Shown piece by piece: positions 46,439 to 57,930 of a stretch of 64,000 nt of DNA. A program made the translations under genes and the position numbers. The notes under the pieces are model-generated. The model searched no databases. It worked only from the letters and a program-made list of their open reading frames with translations, and was not told where the DNA came from. Source of the DNA: Melastoma dodecandrum (Eukaryota > Streptophyta > Magnoliopsida > Myrtales > Melastomataceae). Within the stretch, counting starts at the first letter, position 1; each line of letters starts with the position of its first letter. The stretch is taken from contig JARUPY010000370.1 of NCBI GenBank assembly GCA_029817715.1, positions 124,001 through 188,000 of the forward strand, written 5' to 3'.

Positions 46439-48740
46439 GGAGGAGGAGGAGGAGGAGGACCCAGAAATCCCTCTGTTTGAAGAGTGGCTCAGCTGCCGGC
46501 GATTTCCTTTAATTGATGCGTGTTAATAACGAGATAGGTAGTCATATTATTATAAGCAGACCAACGTTTCAGTTCCAGGGTGGCTTGCAGAGGTTGGTTC
46601 GGACAGAGCACGTGCTTTGTTGGAGAGGAAACCACGAGTGTGTGGATAAGCACAAGGCACTTTTTGCTTGAATCAATGTGTGAACGAATGAATGATTGTT
46701 TCCCCTCAATTATTTTGCGTGTGGGGTTGGGGGTGGAGGAGGACGACGACGACGACGACCTTTGAAATGACGTCCCTTATTATCGGACGGACGGACAGCC
46801 GGCGGTTCATCCGGTCATAAAAATTCTTTTTCAGAAAGAAAGATTTCAAATTCCATTCTTTTACCGGGTTTTAGTAGGTGAAGCTTTGAAAGGTTAGGTA
46901 GCACCAAGTAATCAGTAAATAGTATTAATAGTAGTAGTAGAGGGTAGAGGGACATGGCCATTTTTAAGACAACCCTCCAATCAGTGAATGTTTGGTCTGT
47001 CGCCCACGCATTTCATTTGGCATCTAAGTAAATTAGTCGTCGCCTTCACAAAGTACACCCCATGATTAATGTTAATAATAATCCGAGCACAAGCACATTG
47101 TATTCTATAAGTCCATGCCCGGTATTCGTGTGCGACATTTTTTTTTTCTCTCTCTAAAAATATATTCATTTCTTGAATGATGCTATTAAATTTCTATTTT
47201 TGCGTATTTATTTTCTCTTTTTTTTATGATTTATTTACACAGCATTATGTTGTTTAGATGCCCCTAAGTTGATTCAAAAACAGAAGGCCCCAAGTTGCCA
47301 TTTAATGAATAATAAAAAAAATCGTCTTTGTATTCACCATTAAACTAAACCCTTTCCTTTTGTAATGCAATTGCATTGCTCTAACTTTTTCCTCGTGCAA
47401 TTTTTTATTTTGGGTTCACTTTTTCATTCGGTTCTTAATCCAAGCCTAAAAACTCAAATACTATAAAGTCCTAGTTCCCAAGAAACCTAATTATCATGTC
47501 CGGTTTAATAATATTCTCGAAAGAATATCCACTTTTGTCAATCTCGGGATCGTTCCATACCTTTTTTTCTATCCGGGATCAGAATGTTTGGTAAGAGTTG
47601 CTAGTGTTATAGGGATGTTTTCCCTAGGGAAATAAAATGGGTAGAAAAGTCTGAAATGATCACAGGCTCCGGTAAGGAAAGAGTGAAAATGGTTAGACAA
47701 AAAGAAATAATAAGGAGGGAGAAATAGCAGGAGGAGAAGGTAAGGGATTTCACCGGTGTTTTCGTCCGGGTAAACGTCGTACGCTGTCGGGATTGTGAAT
47801 TTGACTCTTCCTTTGAAATCGTAAATAAATAAAACAGATAAAGAAAGGAAAGAAACACGGTCCAATTCCCATACGTACGCACGGGTCTGCTCCTCTCTTC
47901 TTATCGTTACGGCAGCTCTTGTTGTTCCACCTAACTAATTGTGATCAGAATTATTATTTTCTTTAATAAATGATGGACCACTACACTACTATCGTGGTAT
48001 ATATTTATCGGGAGATTCAAAAGGAATCTACACAACTTAAAAAAATCAATTATATGAAATTCTCGTAACCCCCAATAATGTGAATCACGTTGGTGGGAGG
48101 GGAGGCTGCTGTGTGAATGATGAAATCAGTTGAGACGGACTCTGTGGAAATCTTTATCTTAATATCAAAACGTATTAGATAAGATAGATAGATAGATTGT
48201 AAGAGGACAAATAATTACAGGGTGTCCAACAAAGACAGATGCCCCCCCCCCCCCCGGGGGGCCCTACAATGATTCTCTTCTTCTTGGCTAAAGATTAGTG
48301 CGTCACATCGTTGATTGCCTTGCTGTTCATTTCAGAAATATCTTACCAATTGAAAATTTGTTGTTTATGATAAAGATATGTAAATAAGATGACCGGGAGA
48401 ATTTCAAAAGATGGAATTGTAGCTTCGGGTAATGAAGGAGGATTGGAGTGGGTGTTCAAAATGTCGAGTGATGATGATTTTAAGTAAATTGTTGTGGGAA
48501 GTCGATGGGCTGGGAAAGATCAAGTGCGGCCTCAACAGGATCTGATGGCCCAAGTTCAGGCTGAGGTGAAAGGTGCAATAGACTTGCAAGACATAAAACA
48601 GGTGGGGGGAAAAGGGAATTAGTTAAGTGGGGGAACGTGGGGTTTTTTGGATAGACTAGAGAGAGAAGAGAGTAGATAAGGATACCTCTGCAAAATGTTA
48701 AGGACACCTCTGCAGTTGTTAACATTAGAGGAGTAGATAA
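46439..48740. other. Promoter side of the LRR-WD40 gene and spacer
   Basis: The first few hundred bases hold the probable 5' leader and promoter of the minus-strand gene. A GAC repeat lies at about 46739-46758, and 14 C followed by 6 G at 48242-48261. A minus-strand frame at 47569-47865 has a short stretch KFTIPTAYDVYPDENTG that looks protein-like but is unplaced. From about 48480 the DNA may belong to the gypsy element. Confidence 0.45.
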
Positions 48741-49086
48741 GTGGCAGACTATGAGGAGACCACGGGAGGCGAGCAGCAGAGGTTTTGGGCCTCGGAGGGG
48801 GAGGGGGTTACCCTATCAGGCCCCGGACAAGACGTTAACAACCGCACAGGTGGAGGAAAAAAGAGACAAGAGATTGTGTTTCGGTGGTGTGATGAGACGT
48901 ACGCCCTTGGCAGCAACAGGCGACTTTCCACGCCCTTGCTCGAGACAGATTGGGAAGACAGTGACAATGTAATGGAGGAGGCAGAAGTTAAGGGGACATA
49001 CTCACCCGTGGTCTCACGACATGCACTACACAGTGTGGAAATGTCGTTTAAAATATCGAACTATGAAGGTGGTTAGATTGTATAAG

Positions 49087-49091
49087 AATAG
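49087..49091. other. Target-site duplication AATAG, left
   Basis: AATAG directly before the left LTR of the copia element; the identical AATAG follows the right LTR at 53759-53763. Confidence 0.9.
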
Positions 49092-49483
49092 TGAGAGACT
49101 TACAGCAACAGAAGTGATGAGCAGTAAGGATGTGAGGAGGAAGACAAGAAAGCTGATGAAGAAGAGCGGATGAAGAATGAAAAGGAAGAAGAAGGAAAAG
49201 AGAACCAAGGAAGAAGAAGGGTTTCCAGTCACTCCATTATTTTCTTTCCAATTAAAAATTCATTATTCTTTACATTGTAATTGCTTGTTATATACAAGTA
49301 GACAAAGAAGGAAATTATTCTTTCACGTACATTCCCGCGCGTCTATTTGTCCTATATTGCAAATCCCCTCAGCTAGTGTTGACATGAAACTGTAACAACC
49401 TCATCTCTCGTTAACATATCTTCTCAATCTACGGACCTGGGCTTGGACTTCTTAAATCATGAGGCTTAGACCCTAGATCCACA
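49092..49483 (-). repeat. 3' LTR of the copia element
   Basis: Plus-strand TGAGAGACTTAC... to ...GATCCACA. Next to it inside the element, read on the minus strand, is TGTGGGGAAA, a suitable polypurine tract. Confidence 0.9.
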
Positions 49484-49774
49484 TTTCCCCACAAACTAAG
49501 AACCCTCGAACAGTCTGACCCTTGAACTGTCTTCTAGGTCTTTCAAATTACAACTTTCTCTTTCTTTCTCTTAAGATCACGTTCCTCTCCTTCATCCCCT
49601 TTAGATCGAGATTCAGCTTCGGACTACCAAGGGTTTCTCCTTCATCCTCTTCTAGATCAATCCAGCCCAAGATCTTCACCTTCATCCCCTTTCAGACTGG
49701 GATCTTACTTCGAACTACCAAAATCTTCTCCTTCATCCCCATTCAAATAAAGACCTTGCTCTCTTCCTTATGTT

Positions 49775-50184
49775 TTACAAGGTAAGGTAACTTTCTCGTC
49801 CTTCCCCTTCTTTCTTTCTCCATAGCTTAAATTTTCTCCATCGCAACCCTTCAGGTAACTTGGTTCGATATGCAACAAATCTATGCAAGGGCAAGACTTT
49901 CGTCAATGGATCTGCTACCTGGTCATTTGAGGTAACATGATGAAGCTCTATTCTGCCATCTAAAACCTTTTTCCTTACAAAATGATGATCGATTTTCACA
50001 TGTCTAGTTCTAGCATGTAGTATAGGGCTACTAGTTGAATGGTGCTAAGATTGTCGCAGTAAATTACAGGGGGTCTTTCATATGAGATTTGTAGTTCACA
50101 TAGTATCTTTTGAATAAATGTAACATCGGTCACACCATCAGCCAATGTCCTGTACTCTGCCTCCGTACTAGATCTGGAAACCAC
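49775..50184 (-). pseudogene. Copia RNase H remnant
   Basis: SRSSTEAEYRTLADGVTDV followed by IQKILCEL, then in a second frame IDHHFVRKKVLDGRIELHHV and QVADPLTKVL. These are the standard end of copia pol. A shift near 50000 separates the two halves. Confidence 0.87.
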
Positions 50185-50370
50185 CCTTTGCTTTTATGAT
50201 AACCATGACACTAAGTTATAGCCCACATACGTACAATAGTCACTTGTACTTTTCCTATCATCAGAGCAACTTGCTCAATCTGCATCTGTAAAGCAAAAAA
50301 TTAAAAATAAGTCATCGGCTCTCAAGTTTATGCCGTGTGTACTAGTTCCCTTTAGATACCGTAAAATCCA

Positions 50371-51305
50371 CTACACTCCTCGCAGATGAACCTCAGTGGT
50401 ATGTTGCAAGTACTGACATGCTTTTGACAGCAAAGCTGATATCAGGTCTTGTGTTTGTACAGTACTGCAAAGCCCCCCTAGGCTTCTATAAGTAGTTGGG
50501 TCAGATAGAACCTCACCTTCATACTTTGAAATTGGACCGGTAGACGCCATACGAGAAGGAACAAATTTACAATCAACCATGCCTGACCCGTGTAGCAAAT
50601 CCATTATATACTTCTCTTGACATAAGTGGAGAACAACCTTTAACCTAGTCACATGAAATCCCAGAAAATAGGATAACTCCCCCAAATCCATTAAAGCGAA
50701 CTCTTGGTGCAATTTGGGTAGGAGAGTAAAGATTCCTTTTTCCTCAGATGTCACTACTATGTCATCTACATAAACCAGTAAGATGATAATACCAGCAGTA
50801 GAGATGTCACTACTATGTCATCTACATCAACCACTGAATTAGCAAAACCTCATTGAAGTAGGCATCCGCTTAGTTTCAGGTACCACGCACGAGGACTTTA
50901 CTTATGCCCATAAAGTGCCTTTTTAAGTTTACACACATATGTAGGGTTACTTGAATCAGTCCACCCAGGTGGTTGTTCCATAATGACAGTCTCAAGAAGA
51001 TTACCATTAAGGAAGGCGTTATATACATCTAACCATTTTAAAATCCATCCAAAAGATATTGCTAGACATAACACCACTCTAATTGTTTGATGTCTTACCA
51101 CTGGACTGAAAGTCTCCTTGTTATATATCCCAGCTTTTTGAGTAAATCCTTTAGCCATAAGCCTAGCTTTACACCTCTCTAAAGTCCCATCTACATTCAG
51201 TTTGAATTTAAATACCCACTTACACCCAATGATCTTTTGTGTCCCTTGATACGGAACTAACTCCCAGGCATGATTCGTCCTTAGTGTTGCAAGCTCGTTT
51301 GTCAT
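50371..51305 (-). pseudogene. Copia reverse transcriptase remnant
   Basis: 51305-50898 has ELVPYQGTQKIIGCKWVFKF and GFTQKAGIYNKETFSPV, the start of copia reverse transcriptase. 50754-50371 has LHQEFALMDLGELSYFLGFHV and later blocks. The catalytic VYVDDIVV is encoded just before, around 50748-50780, where the DNA is partly duplicated (offset 56 bases) and so out of frame. Confidence 0.87.
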
Positions 51306-51829
51306 AACATCTCTTCAAATAGGTGTAGCAAGGGCTTTAACTAGATTAGTAGGTTCTATAGGCATGGGTTGGTGAGTTTGTTATAGTAGAGAGGTCATGT
51401 ACAAGTTTAGGTTAGTAAATGCCAGCCTTGGATCTAGTTGTCATGTGGTGTATATTCCTTGCTTCTTGTCTCTTCATGGATGGTAACCCCTTTGTCATGA
51501 TTGGATCTTGGACACTTGTAGCACCAATAGTAGACATCTTAGGAGTAGAGTAGGCTGGGAAAGAACTAGACAGTTGAAAATGAGTTAGAATAGGTGCGGA
51601 TGATAGATTATGTTCTCTCTGAATGTACTTAATGCTTAGAACTTATTTGAGGCAAAACTGGATTTAGGAGGTATGAAGTCACAAAAGGGATAGTTTGGAC
51701 AGCAATGGGATCACTAAGTTGAAAAGGCAAACCGGACTCATTAAAAAGAACATCTACCGAGACATATTTTTCCTGATTCGTTATGCAGACAAATGTACCC
51801 CTTATGGGAGGAACTTTGTCCTAACAGAA

Positions 51830-52147
51830 CACAACTCACTAACCTTGGAAGTAACTTGTGAACATTATACATTCTTAGTAAAGGAAAGCATTGGCACCCA
51901 AAAATTCGAAGAGAATTGTAGTCAGGCTTTTGCTTGGTAAGTAGCTCTAGGGGAGTTTGAAAGGCATATGGCTAGAGGGATACATTCCATGCATTAATTT
52001 AGAACTTAAGTTTTTATGACCAATATGGGTGATGTCTACTTTACTACCATTACCAACCATGAGTGATGAGTTACCTTTATAGCTAGAGACATTCTGCAAG
52101 TCTTCAACATGAGGAGTCACATGATGAGTGGCCCCTGAGTCAATCAT
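51830..52147 (-). pseudogene. Copia protease and last part of integrase
   Basis: 52147-51947 reads MIDSGATHHVTP (catalytic DSG of the protease) and further VGNGSKVDITHIG. At about 51890-51947 a different stretch, SSHMPFKLP and FGCQCFP-like text, matches the end of integrase. The zinc finger and catalytic core that should lie between are missing, so there is an internal deletion close to 51990. Confidence 0.75.
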
Positions 52148-52273
52148 CTACTCACTTGGATCAAAGTAGGGTTTGTAAGAGGAATTAGGTTGGGATGACT
52201 GATTGGGTTGTTGCATATGTGGGTATGGAATAGTCTGGGTTTGTTGACTAGCTTGAGATGGTGATTGATATGG

Positions 52274-53310
52274 CTAGGAACTAGTAGGAGAGAGAAAAGT
52301 TGTGTGGTAAGCTTGGGGTTCGATGTTTGTATTCACAGCAACATGTCCCAATCTAAGACATATTTGACACTTGGGTTTGTATTTAGGAAAGTTTCTATCA
52401 GTCGGTCTCAACATGGGAGAATTAGGTCTAAATGGAGGTTTTCCTAGCAGACATGGAAAGGTTTGGCTAGGTTGTGAGTACCTTGGTATGTTAGTTGGAT
52501 AGAAATTTGGTTTAGGAGGTGAAAACATTATGGAAAATTGTCTAGACTGATACCCTGCTGCATTTATATGAAGAGTGGAGACTTGAACTTGCGGCAACAA
52601 ACTTTCTATTTCATTCCTTCTTTCTATTGTCACTTCAAAATTAAGAAGAAGACTATGTACTTCCTCAACTGAAGGTTCATTAGGTCTTGTATAGATTGCA
52701 GAGACAATAGGGTCATATTCTGTAGGCAAACCCTCTAGCATATACCATATGTAGTCTCTATAAAGATCGATTCTCCTACCGCACTTAACTAATCTGAGTA
52801 TGATCTCAAAGCATTTAGATATTGTTACATGCTTCGCCCTTCCTTCTTTAAGTGTTGCATCTGCATTCTCAGATTTATAATTTTAGTTGTAGAACTAGAT
52901 TTACAACAGACAACTTGGTTGAGAAATTCAGAGGTAAGAAAGGAGAATATGAGACACATTACAGACTTGTCTGTCCGCTGCTATAACTTGAAATCTGGAT
53001 TTTGGATTTGTAGAATACTGTCTAAAAACTGAGCCGAAGGTGAACCGCTCCCACATATGAAGTCCATATAGTCTCCAACAATTATCTCATCTAGCATCTA
53101 ACATTTCCATAGGGAGTAGTTCTCAGCATCTAGTTTTAGAGTTGACGAGAATAACCTGTTGGGAGCCGTATAGGGTTCGTAATACTAGACCCATTTATGT
53201 TGTTGGAACCTCCTGAAACTCCTGACGGTGGTGTTTGTTGATTCTGAGCATAACCCGGTGGATAACTTGCAGGTGGAGGTGACAAAGGAAATGAAGGTCG
53301 TTGTTTTGCC
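52274..53310 (-). pseudogene. Copia gag remnant
   Basis: Begins MAKQRPSFPLSPPPASYPPG at about 53310, continues with LKLDAENYSLWKC before a stop near 53100, and resumes at 52741 with MLEGLPTEYDPIVSAI and VEEVHSLLLNFE, typical UBN2-type copia gag. A CQICLRLGH zinc-knuckle-like motif is at the end. Confidence 0.8.
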
Positions 53311-53354
53311 ATCTTACTTGAGCAGAAGAGGTTCAGCTTGCTATCAAGCAACAA

Positions 53355-53366
53355 GCTTTGATACCA
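53355..53366 (-). other. Primer-binding site of the copia element
   Basis: Minus strand TGGTATCAAAGC, one base from the initiator-Met tRNA site TGGTATCAGAGC, directly after the 5' LTR. Confidence 0.9.
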
Positions 53367-53758
53367 TGAGAGACTTACAACAGCTGAAGCGATGAGCAGT
53401 AAGGATGTGAGGAGGAAAACATGAAAGATAACGAAGAAGAGTGGATGAAGAATGAAGGGAAAGAAGAAGGAGAAGAGAACCAAGGAAGAAGAAGGCTTTT
53501 CAGTCACTCCACTATTTTCTTCCTAATATCTAAAAATTCACTTTTCTTTACATTGTAATTGCTTTTTATATGCAAGTAGACCGAGAAGGGAATTATACTT
53601 TCCCGTATAGTCCTCCGCGTCCATTTGTCCTTTGTTGCAAATCCCCTCAGCTAGTGTTGACAGGACCTGCAATAACCTCATCTCCCGTTAACCTATCTTA
53701 ATGTATAGACCTAAGCTTGAACTTCTTAAATCATGAGACTTAGACCTCCAGATCCACA
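53367..53758 (-). repeat. 5' LTR of the copia element
   Basis: Same length (392) as the other LTR and very similar, with scattered substitutions. Followed by AATAG. Confidence 0.9.
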
Positions 53759-54980
53759 AATAGAAAGCTGATTGTCTTGATAGACTCAGAGGATATTCAT
53801 AATTTTTTAGACTTAGCTACAACTAAGCAAATTGGGTGAAGATCTTAGTATATTCCTAGTAGGAAGGTGATGGTAGCAAATAGGGAACATATCACCTCTA
53901 TTATAAGCAATCGGGAATTCTCTTGAAAAATGTAAGAAAACAACTTGCGATTGATATGCTATTGATGCCAAAAGGGCTGTGAATTGATACTAGAAATAAA
54001 ATGGGTGAATTCAATTGCGGTGGTAATACGGGACTTTCCAAAACTATGAAGTTCCCCTGGAAGGGATGACTCCAATAGTGGGTCAAAGGGAGTTTACCAA
54101 GATCACAAAGGTGGTTTACACCTAATGGGAAAGGAGATGGGCATGTTGATCATTTCAGGTAACTAGGGCCTAGAGGGAAGTTGCACCCAAATAGAGGTCT
54201 CCGGAGAAATACAACAAGAACTTGTTGGGTTTGCTAAGGTTTTTGAAGAACCCACATAACTAGCACTGCACCATAAGTAAGACCATCTTATACCTTTGGA
54301 AGAGGACGATGGGCATCGTTTACAACCTTATAGATATTCTACTTCACAGAAAGATGTGTAGAACAATAGTACTAGTCATTTACTTTCTCTCGTGGTCCTA
54401 ATAAAAAAAAGAAAGCCCTTGAAGGATGCGTGTCGACTATAGAGAGTTGAACAAAAGGACCATCAAAGATAGATTTTCCATAACCATTATAGAGGAGCTC
54501 CTAGATGAATTGCATGGTGTTAGTTGGTTCTCCAAGTTAGATATGAGATCCGGATACCAACCAGATACGAGTAAAGGGGGAAGACATTCCAAAGACAGCC
54601 TTCACGACACACACATTAACGACACTATGAATTCTTAGTGATGTCATTTGGCCTAACCAATGCCCTTCCACTTTTCAAAGTCTTATGGATAAAGTGCTCA
54701 GACATCAACTAGGATGCTTGTCTTGGTTTTCTTCAATGATGTATTAGTTTATTATAAATTCTTGCAAGCTCATGTGGAGCATTTGATAGAGGTGATGAAG
54801 GTGTTGCTTGACCATAGTCTGTATGCAAAAGCGAGTAAATGTTCATTTGTTAGCAGGATGGTGGAATACCTAGGCCATTTTATTGAGGAGAGTGGGTTCT
54901 CTATAGATTCTAGAAAAATTGAAGCAGTGAAAAGGTGGTGTGCACATCACGATTTTCTATACAAACCATTAATTTTCTAG

Positions 54981-55311
54981 TTAGTATTTAATTTTCTTGT
55001 TTGGGCAGCCTCTACAAATATAGGCACTTCGTAATAGTAAAAGAATAAACTATTCGGAATTTAAGTAAAACCCTTAGTCAGATTTTGTGTCTTTCAACCA
55101 TTTTTTCTTATTTGATGGATTTCAAGTGCAGTCTGAGTTGAGTGTGTCATCCAGTGTTTATGTATATGTATCATACACGTCGTCCCTCGTCGTCTTTACT
55201 GTCACAGTAGTGCTTATGTATCCATAGATCGTACGAAACTATTCGAGTCTTTCATTACGGTGATGTATTTGTATCCGTTGTGTTAATTCTCAACATATCA
55301 TTCCTTTTACC
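54981..55311. other. Spacer, possibly part of a copia LTR
   Basis: Contains TTTGGGCAGCCTCTACAAATATAGGC followed by AGAATAAACTATTCGGAATT, which reads like the TATA-R portion of a solo copia LTR. There are no ends or target duplication to prove it. Confidence 0.3.
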
Positions 55312-57188
55312 TGTTGGGACGGTTTTGATGATGAACCGGACCCTCTGTACTACAGAAGGTCGAACATTCTATTCTACAGAAGCTTCTCTTATTAAGGACT
55401 TCTTGTAAGAATTATTTTTGTAATTAAATGATTAGTTATAAATTATTTAATTATGAAATATGCATAATTTGATTAAGATATTTATCTCATCAAATTACCA
55501 CGATTTGGTTTTCAAGTAATCATATTGGAGAAATTATCTTTCATAGAAGGAAATGTATCCTATATATATGGAAAGGTTCTATTGTTTGGTCTACAGGCTT
55601 TTGTAAGCTTACTTGACCGATATACGAACGTTATTTGGATACAAATGATCTACCACCTGTCCAGATACACTCTTACGTGTGTCTTTATCAGGATGGAACT
55701 GATCTTAACTTATTTGGAAGCAAATCAACGATTGTTTCCATCTATATAAGGTTATCGAGCAGAACCTTCTGCGACACCTTTTGTGGTTCACTATTTATGG
55801 AAAATATATCATAATGTTATTTTGATTTATTTTCTATCTGAATACTTGCACGTGTATGACATTATTGTAGATTAATTATTTTGTCAACTAACCTTTAATT
55901 TCTTATTATGCAGATTACATTTTTATCTTTTTCCTTTTGCATTTTCTTCGTAGAATTTTGTGTATAAATAGCCACGCCCTCTCCCATTATACAATATATA
56001 ACATCCATCCCATTCTGTCCAGAGAGAGCGTGAGCTGTAGTTTCTTTAGTTCTTTAACTCTTTTTGTTCGTTTGAGTTAGACACACAAGGAGCACTAACG
56101 ACGGACGGCTGCATCGTTGGTGAAGCCTTCTGGGAGAGTGACTCGAGGACTCGAGGGACTCGGTTGGAAGCTGCAGGAGACGTTGTTGGAAGCGTGTCGA
56201 CGTGGGCAACGTGCTGTGGGCCGGAGAGAAGGGCTGAACCTCGGGAGCACAGAAGGTGAGGGACTGACCAGCTTCTGTTGTGTAGAGCTCTGTGTGCAGG
56301 AACCTAGGACGGAGGCTGCCGTCTGCTTGTGTGGGGTTTGCCGCGTGCTTGCACAGGGTTTGCCGCGTGCTTGCGTAGGGTATGCTACGTGCTTGTGTGG
56401 GGTACGCCACATAGTCGCTATCTCGAGGAGATCGTGCAGGTCGTGTGGAGCCGCCGGAGAGAAAATCCATCCTTGGACAGAGGTCGCTGTCTGCCTGCGT
56501 AGGGTTCACTACGTGCTCGCGTGGGGTACGCCACGAAGTCGTTGTCCTTGAGGAGATTGCGCATTGGTTACTTTGTTAGTCACACTAACGTGTGCACCGA
56601 GTTACTGTAGTGCAGAACCTTCGGGTCTGTACAACCTACTGTAGTGCAGAACCTTCGGGTCTGTGAATCTACTTCAGTGTAGAACCTTACGGTCTGTGCT
56701 TACCTCAAGTCATTTCTATACGGACCATTTTGGTTTGTTAAAGATTGACACACTCTTGGTATAGAACCTTCTGGTTTGTGCTCTTCCACTCAGAGTTCTA
56801 CGGTACAGAACCTTCTGGTATTTGCCGTGTAACAAGTTCTATTGTACAGAACCTTCTGGTCTGTGTTCTACCACTCATACTTCTACAGTGCAGAACTTTC
56901 TGATTAGCTCTATTTGCTATCAATTGTGTAATCGGTATTTAGATACATTTGAGTGGAAATCATCCATGTTTCTGGATGAAGAGTGGAGTAGGCAATTTGC
57001 CGAACCACTATAAAAAGCTTTGTGTCCAATCAAACATTTTGTGAACACAATCAAACGTTCTGTTGTACAGAAACCTATCTAAGGTTCTGTGTTACAGAAA
57101 CTTCCTTCCGCTGCGGGGTAAAACGAAAAAGCGTTAAAATCCGAATTTGGAGATTAACACTAATTCACCCCTCCCTCTTAGTGTAACA
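55312..57188 (+). repeat. 5' LTR of the SIRE-like element
   Basis: TGTTGGGACGG... to ...AGTGTAACA, 1877 bases. U3 runs to the TATA box at 55963. The end carries tandem CAGAACCTTCTGG units (two full 44-bp units in this region, three in the right LTR). Confidence 0.9.
55963..55970 (+). promoter_or_regulatory. LTR TATA box
   Basis: TATAAATA followed after about 30 bases by the likely RNA start. Upstream in U3 there are GAAnnTTC pairs at 55362-55369, 55379-55386 and 55762-55769, which match the minimal heat-shock element. Confidence 0.65.
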
Positions 57189-57190
57189 AT

Positions 57191-57201
57191 TGGTATCAGA
57201 G
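57191..57201 (+). other. Primer-binding site of the SIRE-like element
   Basis: TGGTATCAGAG, exact match to the initiator-Met tRNA site, two bases after the LTR end. Confidence 0.92.
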
Positions 57202-57239
57202 TGGGTGTCAAGAGAGGCTTAACAGCTTGTTGTAGATCC

Positions 57240-57900
57240 TTGAAAAGCTCTTACCAGCTATACATTCTTCTCCACATAAGCTCTTAGCTCTGTGACTGTT
57301 GCTATTCTGTAGAAGCCTACGCTCTATCAGAATCAACCCGCTACTCCACAGAAGCTTTAAGATCTATGAAAATCTACCTGATTCTACTCTGTAGAAGCTA
57401 GTGTTTTATCAGAATTTAACCCTTATTCCACCGAAGAATCTTGATCAGTGAGAAACTATTTGTATCTTTTCTGTAGAAGCTTACGCTCTATCAGAAGCTA
57501 CTTTCTATTCAACAGAAGCTTACGCTTTGTTTGAAAACAACGTCTGGAATTAGTGTTCTACTCAACAGAGATTGAACTAAACTTTTCCATCCTCCAGAAG
57601 CTTCAAGCTCTGTGAGTATTAAATTTTAATATTCTGTAGAACTCTGCATTCTATCAGAATCTATTCAACAGAAGCGTACGCTCTGTGAATATCACATTTG
57701 GCATTTTGTTTCTGTTCTGCAGAAGCTTACTGCTCTGCGAGATTTCAACAACTGCCACCTGAAAGCAAATTCTCAGTTCTGTCATATTGACACTCGTGCT
57801 CTGTTTAACAGAGGCCTGATTGTTGACTTGACGACTGATTTCTACCCAACAGAAGCTTGCTTCTTTGTTGAGGTTCTATTCGTCAACGTTCTGTTCTATA
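57240..57900 (+). repeat. Leader of short CAGAAGCTT..CTCTGT repeats
   Basis: Between primer site and gag, phrases such as CTGTAGAAGCTTACGCTCTATCAGAATC recur every 50-60 bases about ten times. Each pairs an AGAAGCTT with a nearby CTCT(A/G)T, giving weak inverted pairs. No coding frame. Confidence 0.7.
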
Positions 57901-57930
57901 GAAGTGCAATACTCTATACGAATCGAACAC

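Larger units (their letters stand above)
49092..53758 (-). mobile_element. Ty1/copia retrotransposon nested in the gypsy fragment
   Basis: Two 392-base LTRs, perfect 5-bp target duplication, primer site and purine tract all present. On the minus strand: gag, protease, a short integrase remnant, reverse transcriptase, RNase H, which is copia order. Only about 640 bases separate protease from reverse transcriptase, so most of integrase is deleted. Stops break every domain. Despite this decay the ends are intact, which lets the element be cut out on paper to rejoin the host gypsy frame. Confidence 0.92.
48741..54980 (+). mobile_element. Ty3/gypsy fragment, split by a copia insertion
   Basis: 48741-49076 is the end of gag (a decayed zinc knuckle near CFGGVMRRT/CDETYALG in two frames, then VVSRHALHSVEM). 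At 49091 it is cut by the copia element and resumes at 53759. Protease follows (VLIDSEDIHNFLD; the family DSG is DSE), then reverse transcriptase at 54426-54980 ([37 protein letters not shown], then VFFNDVLVYY where FFDD should be). It ends abruptly near 54955. Both catalytic motifs are mutated. Wording is close to the chromovirus at 2715-8500. No LTR of its own was found. Confidence 0.8.

Noticed and set aside
47569..47865. Minus-strand frame with KFTIPTAYDVYPDENTG
   Set aside because: The phrase looks protein-like, but the rest is low-complexity L/F/Y text and no neighbouring exon was found. Could be an exon fragment; too weak to annotate.
56054..56551. Open frames of about 150 residues on both strands, repeated at 62994-63450
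   Set aside because: They lie in the GC-rich part of the LTR and recur only because the LTR is duplicated. Low-complexity Cys/Arg-rich or Ser/Pro-rich translations, no known domain.
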